25,878 nt of DNA from Acanthamoeba lenticulata. Its lineage: Eukaryota > Discosea > Longamoebia > Acanthamoebidae. The notes beneath the pieces were generated by a model that was not told the DNA's origin, made no database searches, and saw nothing but the letters and a program-made list of their open reading frames with translations. The DNA lies in NCBI GenBank assembly GCA_002179805.1, contig NAVB01001094.1, positions 1 to 25,878 of the forward strand, given 5' to 3'. The number at the start of each line of letters is the position of its first letter. Within the stretch, counting starts at the first letter, position 1. Positions 10,266-18,876 of the stretch are shown piece by piece. The position numbers and the translations under genes are program-made.

Positions 10266-11136
10266 TCAGCAGCAGCTGGGCTTGTGGGTGGGCCAATCTC
10301 TGTCGAGCACGACCGCGGCGAACGCGTGAGTACTCAAAGGTAAATCATCAACAACAACACCAGCAAGAAGCCAAACGAAGCACATGGGGCTGGGGACGAG
10401 ACGCACTTGCGGGCTGACACTCGCGGGAGCAGTATGAAGCAGCCTTGCATCGCGCACACCGCTGAGCTGACGGAGCACCACACACTTGACATGACGTCGT
10501 TGATGATGATGATGATGCGCCACCACGCAGGGCGGCCATCAAGACCTGCTTGGCCTCCTCGTTTGGGGTGAAGGACTCCTCCGCCGCCTTTTGCACCGTC
10601 CGGCCCGTCCAGTCGGACACGCGCGGGTCTGCGCCCTTCTCCAGCAAGTACTGCGTGTGCAGGTTGAGTTGTGTGGTGGGCAAGGGCGTGAGCTGTGGTG
10701 CCACAACCAAGTCCACCAACGCCAAACACTGGCGACGTTTTGTACCTTGACGGTCTCGGCACGATTGTACATGACAGCGAGCATGAGGGGTGTCTCTTTC
10801 TGGGCGTTGCGTACGTCAACAGGGCAGCCCTTGGCCAACAGCAACTCCACCACTTCCTGCTGGCCTTTGAACGCCTTTGTGGAGACACGGCAGGCACAAG
10901 ATTTTGTTATTTATTTATTTATTTATTTTTATTAAAAAAAGAAAGCTCCAAGAGGGTTTTCTAGGGAGAGTTGGGACACGTACTGCACAGTGCAGGGGGC
11001 ACCAACCAAACTTGTTGCAGGGCTTGTTGAAGTCGAGTCCCGACTGAATGATCTGCTTCATTTGTTCCACGTCATTTGCTTCACTGGCCTTGTGGAAACG
11101 CTTGCCCACCTCGTCCACCTTCACCGTTCCAAACAT
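10266..11136 (-). CDS. Ankyrin-repeat and MYND zinc-finger protein, 185 aa
   Basis: Small intracellular protein with ankyrin repeats followed by a C-terminal MYND finger, a zinc-binding protein-protein interaction module. Four exons on the minus strand, 11136-10984, 10874-10746, 10650-10407 and 10297-10266, join in phase. Ankyrin signatures: DFNKPCNKFGWCPLHCAA, VVELLLAKGCPVDVRN, ETPLMLAV, YLLEKGADPRVSDWTGRT (residues about 30-115). A poly-Ser stretch precedes the finger. All eight MYND ligands are present: Cys148, Cys151, Cys159, Cys162, Cys168, Cys172, His180, Cys184; the intron of 109 nt falls between the sixth and seventh. The first intron ends in AAAG rather than a pyrimidine-AG. The gene diverges from the dioxygenase gene with 122 bp between start codons. 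There is no SET domain, so a methyltransferase role is not indicated; the function is probably adaptor-like. Confidence 0.87.
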
Positions 11137-11258
11137 GTCGCTCTTCTTGTTTGCTTTGTGCTAACTACATAAGAGAGGAAGCCCTTGTCTGTGGTTATTA
11201 GAAGAATTATTTCGACTAAATATCTGGAGAATGTGAAACGCGAAGGAATAGAACGAAG
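11137..11258. promoter_or_regulatory. Short divergent promoter region
   Basis: Only 122 bp separate the start codons of the ankyrin/MYND gene (minus) and the dioxygenase gene (plus), so both promoters and 5' UTRs must be packed here or overlap the genes. No core element could be assigned with confidence. Confidence 0.5.
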
Positions 11259-12511
11259 ATGGAGGGAGCACAAGAAGAAGGTGCAACGACCACCACCTTG
11301 CCGGAATTCGACGCGGAGAGGGCGGCGAGAATAGTGGGCTTGAACGGCTACTGCATCGTGCGTTCGGCCATTGACTCCGACTTCCTCCGGTGTGTCGTGG
11401 CGCCCGCCTTCGAGGCGCACTTCCGGTCGGTCCTGGCGCGTCGGCCCCAGCCCAATCGCGGCCCGGGGAGGCACCAGACCGTGCTGCCGCTCACGCCGCC
11501 ATTCCTCGACCCTCGTCTCATCGGCGCCGACATGATCGTGCGCGTGCTTGAACGCCTGCTCGGCCCTGACTACGTCCTCTCCCTCGCCTCTTCTCACGTC
11601 GCTCTGCCTGGTGCATGTCCTTTCTCTTGCTACTTCTTCTCGCGGTGCTGGCACTCACAGTCCACAGGGTGCAAGGCACAGGAGCCGCACATCGACTACG
11701 AGCCGCTGTTTGACACGTTCCTGCCGCTCCCGCCCTACTGCGTGTATGTCCACATCCCGCTGGTGGACCTGACACCCGACAACGGGCCCACCGAGTTCTG
11801 GGCTGGTGCTCTCTCTCCCTTCTCCCCTTCTCCCTTTCTCTCGGCAAAGGCTGAGTGTTGGCCAACACCGACACACATACACCACACGCACACGCGTGGC
11901 CAGGCGCTCCCCATATGGCCATCAGCAGCGCCATTTCGTCCCTCCGCGAGGTACCAACCAGTGCATCGTCGTCGCGAGAAGAGCAAGCTCATCCGACTGA
12001 CCTCATCATCGCAACAGTTCAGCTCCCTGCCCATTGACGCCCTACCATCGGACAAGGTCCTGCTCCAGGTCGGCGATGTGGTCATCAAGGCACGGCCGCA
12101 CCACAGCCTTGGTTTCTTCTTTTAAAAAGGCGTTTGCTGATTGGAGTCTGGTGGGAGCACAGGACATGCGGTGCTTCCATCGCGGCACGGCCAACACGAC
12201 GGACCAGCCACGACCCATGCTGTCTCTCATCTACTCCCGCAAGTGGTATCGCCTGCCCTACGGTCCGGCATCCGTTTCCTTGTTATTGTTGTTGTGGTGG
12301 TCAACAAATGGTCATCAAAACCACACAAACAACAGAGAAGCTGTACAAGGAGGAGGGCTACCCGCCCATGGCCATCACCAAGCACTGGACGACCTTCCGC
12401 CCAACCTCCGGCCCCTCTTCCGCTTCTGCGAGGTTACCACCACGAAAGATGTGGATGACGATGACCCCACAGTGTGAGATTGAACTGGAAAGCCAATTGC
12501 TGCCAGCCTGA
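11259..12511 (+). CDS. Phytanoyl-CoA dioxygenase (PhyH) family protein
   Basis: Predicted Fe(II)/2-oxoglutarate-dependent oxygenase; the substrate is unknown. Exons proposed: 11259-11610, 11668-11805, 11904-11950, 12018-12089, 12163-12262, 12336-12511 (294 aa). Iron ligands are His125 and Asp127 (EPHIDYEP) and His209 (CFHRGTAN); Arg220 (RPMLSLIYS) would bind 2-oxoglutarate. The segments NGPTEFWAG and LQVGDVVIK also fit the family. The fourth intron is odd: the join GDVVIK|DMRCFHRG needs a GC donor at 12090. A GT donor at 12112 with acceptor ending 12157 is an alternative that adds eight residues. The last exon starts well (EKLYKEEGYPPMAITKHW), but after TGG at 12386 the neighbouring frame (DDLPPNLRPLFRFCEV, stop 12475-12477) looks more protein-like, suggesting a one-base deletion or an assembly error. 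There is no obvious peroxisomal signal. Confidence 0.85.
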
Positions 12512-12693
12512 TGAAAAATAGTTGCCAATTAGGGGAGCAAGAGTAGGAAAAGAGACAATTACGACGAAAATCATCAATCCTGGCTTGTGCGAGGACGTTG
12601 TATTTTGGAGTGCTGGCTGAGGAAGCTGAGCAGCGATTGGTGAGTAGTTTTGGTGGAACAGAAGGGCGTGTGGATAAACAGTTAAAATCAATA

Positions 12694-15100
12694 TTAAGCA
12701 CGGGCCGGAGTGCGAGAGGACGAGGGCGAGGCGGAGCGGGTCGGCGTGCGAGAGGTCGAGGGCGAGCGGGTCGGCGTGCGAGAGGACGAGGGCGAAGCGG
12801 AGCGGGTCGGCGTGCGAGAGGCCGAGGGCGAGCGGGTCGGCGTGCGAGAGGGCGAAACAGAGCGAGTCGGCGTGCGAGAGGACGACGGCGAAGCGGAGCG
12901 GGTCGGCGTGCGGGAGGGCGAGGTTGAGCGGGCCGGCGTCCGCGATGGCGAAGGCGACGCCAGTGGAGTGCGGCTGTTCGTGGGTGACCTCGTTGGACTG
13001 CGCGAGGGCGTGGTAGACGACGTCGGGGAGTGAGTGGAGGTCTTCGTCGGTGTGCTCGAGCGACTGGGCGAAAGCGTCGGCGTCCTGCTGGTCGTGCGCG
13101 ACGGCGACTGGGCCAACCGGATCGGCGATGGCGTGGCTGAATTGGTGGCAGTCCGTGATAGAGTAGGTGTGCTGGTGGCTGTGAGGCTTGGCGACGCCGT
13201 CGGGGTCCGGGTCGGGCTCTTGGAGGGCGACTCGGCCGGCGTGCGGCTCGGCGAGGGCGTGGCCGTCCTGCTGGCCGTGCTTGACGGTGACCGAGTTGGG
13301 GTGCGACTGGTCGTGCTCGACGGCGACTCGGCCGGTGTGCCACTGGGCGACGTCGGCGTGCGGCTCTGGCTCGTTGAGGGCGACACTGCCGGCGTGCGGC
13401 TCGGCGAGGGCGTGCCTGAGGTTGTGGGTGTTGACGACTGGCTCGGCGTCGTCGTGGGAGTTCTTGACGGCGACTCAGCCGGCGTGCGGCTCGGCGACGC
13501 TGTGGGCGTTCTGCTAGCCGTGCTTGACGGCGACTCAGCAGGCGTGCGACTGGGTGAAGGCGTGGGCGAGTTGGTAGGTGTGCTGGTGGCCGTTCTCGAG
13601 GGCGACTCAGCCGGCGAGCGACTGGGCGAAGGCGTGGCAGAGTTGGTCGGGCTCGTCGTGGCCGTGCTCGAGGGCGACTCAGCCGGCGTGCGACTGGGCG
13701 AAGGTGTGGGTGAGTTGGTTGGCGTTGTTGTGGCCGTGCTCGACGGCGTGCTGCTCGGCGAGGGCGTGGGCGTTCCGCTAGCCGTGTTTGAAGGCGACTC
13801 GGCAGGCGTGCGACTGGATGAAGGCGAGGGCGAGTTGGTAGGTGTGCTGGTGGCCGTGCTCGACGGTGACTCAGCCGGCGTGCCACTGAGCGAAGGCGTG
13901 GGTGAGTTGGTTGGCGTTGTGGTGGCCGTGCTCGACGGCGATTCAGCAGGCGTGCCGCTCGGCGGCGATACTGTCGGCGTGCTCGTGGGGCTTGTTGAGG
14001 GCGACTCGGCCGGTGTGCCACTGGGCGACACCGCAGGCGTGCTCGTGGTCGTGCTCGACGGCGAGCTGCTCGGAGATGGCGTGGGTGAGTTGGTCGGGCT
14101 CGTCGTGGCCGTGCTCGAGGGTGACTCAGCCGGCGTGCGGCTAGGCGATGGCGTGGGTGAGTTGGTTGGCGTTGTTGTGGCCGTGCTCGAGGGTGACTCT
14201 GTCGGCGTGCTGCTCGGCGAGGGCGTGGGAGTTCCGCTAGCCGTGTTTGACGGCGACTCGGCAGGCGTGCGACTGGGTGAAGGCGTGGGCGAGTTGGTAG
14301 GTGTGCTGGTGGCCGTGCTCGACGGCGACTCAGCCGGCGAGCGACTGGGCGAAGGCGTGGCTGAGTTGGTCGGACTCGTTGTGGCCGTGCTCGAGGGCGA
14401 CTCAGCCGGCGAGCGACTGGGCGAAGGTGTGACTGAGTTGGTCGGGCTCGTCGTGGCCGTGCTTGAGGGTGACTCGGCCGGAGTACGGCTTGGCGACACT
14501 GTGGGCGTGCTTGTGGCCGTGCTTGATGGCGACTCAGCCGGCGTGCGGCTCGGCGAGGGCGTGGGTGTGGTGGTGGCCGTTCTCGAGGGCGTGGGCGAGT
14601 TGGTTGGCGTTACCGTGGCCGTGCTCGAGGGCGTGGTGGTGGCAGTTCTCGAGGGCGTGGGCGAATTGGTTGGCGTTATCGTGGAAGAGGGTGACGGCGT
14701 GCGGCTAGGAGAGGTTGTGGCTGAAGCAGTCGGGCTGTTTGTGGCGGTGCTCGACGGCGACTCGACAGGCGAGCGACTGGACGAAGGCGTGGCCGAGTTG
14801 GTTGGCGTCCTGCTAGCCGTGCTGGAGGGCGAGGCTGCCGGCGAGATGCTTTGCGATACTGTGGGCGTGCTTGTAGGCGATCTCGATGGCGACCCTGCAG
14901 GTGTCTGGGTCGCAGACGCCGTAGGGCTCAGCGTGGACGAGGGGCTCGGCGAGACCGACGATGACGGCGATCTCGTGGACGTGGGAGTGGCCGAACGAGT
15001 GGCTGATGCTGAGGGCGACCGCGTGGGCGAGCGGCTTGACGTGGCAGACGGTATGCTGGACATTGAAGGCGAGCTCGATGGTGAGGGCGTAGCGCTGGGG
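12694..15100 (-). repeat. Ser/Thr/Pro-rich repeat array (protease tail)
   Basis: A single uninterrupted coding stretch encoding about 800 residues. The dominant unit is about 24 residues (72 bp) of the form SPSRTPAESPSSTATTSPTN, with variants; toward the C terminus it turns into 10-12-residue SRTPTRSASPSS units. Such segments are usually extended, mucin-like and O-glycosylated. No membrane anchor or GPI signal follows; the protein ends SSSRTPARA. GC-rich skewed composition keeps other frames open on both strands. Confidence 0.9.
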
Positions 15101-18100
15101 GCGAGGTAGTTAAACAGATAGTCGGCAAACGCTGGGAAGTTTGGCACGCCCAACTGTCGAGGAGAACGAATGGTGAGCTGAGTGAGACAAAACCAACTCC
15201 TCCTCAGGAGCCCACCGCCCACTCTACGGGAGCTGACGTACCCCGGTGGCCGCATCCCAGCCTGCCGCGGCGGGCCAGCCGTACTGGCACACGTAGCCCA
15301 TATTGGCATTGTTGTTGCCTGTCGTAACGTCGGTGAAGGCCGAAGGGCGGTCAACCGCCATCTGGTACAGCGCCGGGTTCAGGAAGCCCAGCTGCGGCTT
15401 GCTCCTGGTGAGTTGAGTGTGTTTTTGTTTGTCGTTAACAGGGTTGTGACGACCTTGTTTGGGAGAAGGAAACACTCAATTTTCTTGTCGACGTACGCAT
15501 TCAGGCGCTTATGGTTGATGAGGGTAATCAAGCCGGCCAGCGCAGGCGCTGGCGCTCGTGCCGTCCCACCCGGTCAGCTGCACAGAGGTGTGTGAGGGTC
15601 AGTACGATTGTACTGGACTTGAGGCGCATGAGTGCGTGTGGGAGTTTGCGCACAGAAGGAGTTTCGGTGCCACTTGGGCCGGCGTAATAGCCCTGGTAGT
15701 TATGACCCACCAAGCTGATGTCGGGGATGGCACGATCTGATGGCAGCAGGAATCGCGATGAGATCTTCACTGCCCGCGGCCCGACATGAAGAAGGAGGAA
15801 GGTCCGTACTGGAGCTATTGTAGGTTGAGGAAGGAGGCAGCTTGGACTGGATTGACGGCAAGTTCAGGTAGGTCGATACCAACGAGCTTTGCCATGGCTG
15901 CATAGGGACGAAAGCCGAGAAACCACCACCAGAGGTGATGGCCGACAGCCCTTCGAACGTGGCGGGGACTTCGCTGCCGTCTGTGGTTGTGCTGTGAGTT
16001 GCTGTTCTCTCGCTCTCTCGAGAAAGAGAGTCGAGTGGTGCGTACCTGAGCGCCACTCGGTGGCGCCTACAGCGGTGACCCATTGGCTGGTGGCGGGATA
16101 GCTGTTCCTGTACTTTGGCAACGCGCTCGTGCCATTCTCAAAGTGACTGGGTGTACCGCGGTGGTAGTGAATCAACATTGTCTAGGAAGAGCAAAGACGA
16201 AAGGGTTCCTGTACCTGATGGTCGCGCCGCCGTAGGTGCCATAGTTCAAGAACGAGCACGGACAGCTGGAGTAGAACCATTGATGATCTTTTGGTGGTAC
16301 AGGTCAGCAAAATGCAAAACTCTATGATTCAGGAAGAGGGGGAAAGCCACCGTAGGCGTCGTTTTCAATGGCCATGACGCAGTTGGGCGTATCAGCCATA
16401 AACAAGTTGACAGCGGCCAAAAGGTCACCACTAATCTGGGCGCCACTACCTGATCACGGTGACAATCCCGACTTCTGGTGAGGAAAGGATCTGTCTGAAG
16501 GGAAGTTGTAGTGGGATGCGCACGTTGGGGAAAGGTGCCTAGTCTTCCAGAGCTATCGGCAAACATGATTTGCCCGCCTGAGAAGGACTACATGTTAGTC
16601 CCAACGGGGTGCCTACTCAACAGCAGGGGGAAGGAGGGACGAACAGCTCGTGGTTGTGTGCTCGCAACCTCCAACGAAGCAATAGCGGGTCGTGTCCAGT
16701 GGGCAGGCGTAACTGTCTCCCGACGACCCATCGTCTCCTACACACACAAACACATGCACACCAACCCAGGAAGAGGTGAGTCTCCCCGTGCATGTTTGAT
16801 CTTGGGCAGGGCAGGGATCTCACCGGAAGAAACCAGCATCGTGATGCCTCTGGCAACCAGCTTGGCGAACTGGGTCTCGACCTCTGGGTTGATCGAGCGT
16901 ACCTTTCCGACTGCTGAGATTTCTCCGCTACCCCAAGACATGGAGTACACCGAGAAGTTCTAACGATGTCAGATACTCCCCTACTAATTGAGGACCCTTG
17001 TGAGGCCGTGCACCATTGCAGGGTTGGTTAAAACAGAAGTTTCAACGGCCCAGTCGTAGAAGCCAAAGCCAGAATTGTCGTTAAGGTGGAAAATGGTGGT
17101 CGCGCCCACTCCCATTCCAGTGATGTACTGCATGTCAAGATCGCTCTCTCCACCGGCGGAGCAATCGTAGGAGGTACAGGGCACGTTAAGGTCGACACCG
17201 GAGATGTTGAGGATCGGTGGCATAGGGAAACCGGCCAGAGTGGTGAAACTCTGAAGAGCACTGCTGGAATACAAGTCGTTGAAGGAGACCACGCCTTGGC
17301 TGATGGAGCTTGAAGCCACTAGCGTGGACGACACGTTATAGTGCGATCGTATATCAGCCGGTAGGATAGGAGAATCTTGCCTCTTGTCCTATGTCGTATG
17401 AACACGCCAAGATGAAGACGTAAGCACAGCACAAAAGGCTTTGGAATGATAAAGCAGCGTACCGACTTCCTATTAATGCCCGACTTGACCCTGTAGGAAG
17501 AGACTCGGTTCGCCAGTACAGCGTCAGAGAGGCCGACAACTCCGCGAATGTAGGATGCAACGTCGGCTGGAACGGAGGCGCCTGAACAAGAAGATAATCA
17601 GCATTCTTCCTTCCTAGCCACGGTATGGTGCGGAGCTGGCCGTACTCTTGCTGATGAGCAGCAACGACCGACCGGTGGAGGTGTGCGTAAACTCATCCAA
17701 CTGAGTGCCGAACACACGTTCCACGTACGCCACGGTCGAAGTCACCTGGTGGGGGAGCTCACAGCTCAGTCTGCCGACAGATGATGCCAGATGAGTGGAA
17801 GTGACCGTACTCGCAGAGTGTCGCCGTACGACCTGATCTTGACCTCTTCACCGTCCGCACATTGATCCCTCAACCACTGCGTGACAGCGTCTTCGACCTC
17901 CTTGGGCGCTGCTACAAGTTGGCTGAGGCCAAAAAAAGGTAAGTAAAAGATAAATGCCCGTCGGAAGGAAGAAGAATGAAGACTGTCGCACTGGAGCTCT
18001 AGAGCAGAAAGATATCGTCCGTAGAGGCTTGACTTGGGATCGGATACGGCGGCAGCCACACGCTCCACTTCGCCTTCCTTCCCCGTCCTAAAAAAATCAC

Positions 18101-18371
18101 AAAGATAAGCATGCAAGGAATCCAAGGTTGCTGCTTCCTTGCGTTTGACGTACCAGAGCTCGAGGAAGAAGGTTTTAGTGGTGTCGGGTGCCGCTCGTTT
18201 CTTCGACACAGTCCACTCTCCGCTTCGAAGATAACTATCGTCCGGCGGTGAAGCCACTTGGGTTCGGTGGAGTTGGGAACTGGCCTCCCCGGCCGTGAGG
18301 GGAAGAAACAGGGCTGCAACAACAAGACCGAACGTCAGAACAACCAAGGCCAACTGACGAGGCCCTTCCAT
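12694..18371 (-). CDS. Secreted S53 (sedolisin/TPP1-like) serine peptidase with long Ser/Thr/Pro tail
   Basis: Predicted secreted or lysosomal acid protease. Supported exons: 18371-18154, 18087-17992, 17922-17811, 17745-17646, 17581-17463, 17388-17014, 16959-16824, 16737 to about 16640, about 16455-16351, 16287-16215, 16146-16046, 16001-15810, 15769-15654, 15577-15497, 15404-15242, 15153-12694; structure between 16640 and 16455 is unresolved. Order: signal peptide; pro-kumamolisin domain (DPKSSLYGRYLS, VPADVASYIRGVVGL); catalytic domain with Glu296 and Asp300 (GESDLD), VYSMSWGSGE, Asp387 (SSGDDGSSG), PATSQWVTAVGAT, TSGGGFSAF, RAIPDIS, and Ser in GWDGTSASA; then LGFLNPALY and a calcium-site-like region; then a tail of about 800 residues rich in Ser, Thr and Pro. 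The frame breaks just after the catalytic Ser (about 15545): two bases appear missing before ALAGLITL. An in-frame upstream ATG at 18401 is an alternative start. Confidence 0.82.
12700..12930 (-). repeat. Minisatellite of alternating 36-bp and 30-bp units
   Basis: On the plus strand seven copies start with GCGGGTCGGCGTGCGAGAGG or a close variant; units of 36 bp (ending GAAGCGGA) alternate with units of 30 bp. All lengths are multiples of three, so copy-number change keeps the protease frame open. Confidence 0.8.
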
Positions 18372-18521
18372 CGCTGCTGGCTGTGATGGGTGTCTGAGCA
18401 TCAGAAAAATGTGGAAAAAAATAGCTGATATATCACAATGTAACTCCACTTTAACGCTTTTGGTACAATCTTGTCAGTGTACACTGCCTTTGAAACTACC
18501 ACTGCGCAAAAAAGGAGCGGA

Positions 18522-18812
18522 TTATCGCCAAAGAAAGGTCAACGGCGGGTCCTGCTCAGCCATGCCGGGAGCGGGCGAGCGGCTGGAGCTGGTCGTGGAC
18601 GTCGCGGTGCGGTTGGGCGTGACTGACGGGCGGTTGGGTGGCAAGCGCGTGGGCGTCGTCTTCCGGGCCGCTGGCGACTCGGGCGCTGGGTGGGCGAGAA
18701 GGACTGGTGCTGGCGCTGGGCGTCATGGCCCTTGAAGTCGTCCTCGTGGCGCTCCTCGAGGGCGAGTTCAAGGGCGTGCTCGTGCGGCTGGGCGTGGACG
18801 AGAGCTTGAGAG
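18522..18812 (-). pseudogene. Degenerate fragment of a Ser/Thr/Pro-rich coding tail
   Basis: On the minus strand one frame reads STPSRTSTPLNSPSRSATR and continues to SPSRPPSA; at about 18685 the Ser/Thr/Pro-rich reading switches to the next frame (ESPAARKTTPTR, SVTPNRTATSTTSSSRSPAP) and stops at TAA 18522-18524. Removing one C from a CCC run would give PSAESP, the hallmark motif of the protease tail downstream. No start codon, signal peptide or catalytic domain belongs to it, and the EDEM gene ends just upstream. It may be the leftover 3' end of a former tandem copy, or part of an unrecognised gene broken by an assembly error. Confidence 0.45.
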
Positions 18813-18841
18813 AGGTATGCAACACATGTTTGTGGGTTCTT

Positions 18842-18847
18842 TTTATT
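18842..18847 (-). promoter_or_regulatory. Poly(A) signal AATAAA of the EDEM-like gene
   Basis: Minus-strand AATAAA begins about 30 bp after the stop codon of the GH47 gene. Confidence 0.65.
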
Positions 18848-18876
18848 ACAACCAATCCTGGGTCTTTTGTGTGCTG

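Noticed and set aside
12700..12930. Regular short repeats resembling a CRISPR array
   Set aside because: The units are contiguous, coding and without unique spacers, in a eukaryotic genome; this is a minisatellite in a Ser/Arg/Pro-rich tail.
12375..14021. Minus-strand open frame of 548 codons, Arg/Pro-rich
   Set aside because: Shifted shadow of the protease tail in a stop-poor, GC-rich repeat.
13034..15109. Plus-strand open frame of 691 codons opposite the protease tail
   Set aside because: It is the antisense of the Ser/Thr/Pro array; regular GVRLGEGVGELV-type repeats come from the same DNA repeats. The minus-strand frame continues the S53 domain through a good splice junction.
15540..15560. 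Programmed ribosomal frameshift in the S53 gene
   Set aside because: There is no slippery heptamer at the switch point and a catalytic-motif location is an unlikely recoding site; deletion or sequence error explains it more simply.
16960..16995. 36-nt intron in the S53 gene
   Set aside because: A donor 18 nt upstream (GTGCAC at 17013) gives a 54-nt intron and a better family match (NPAM joined to NFSVYSMSWG).
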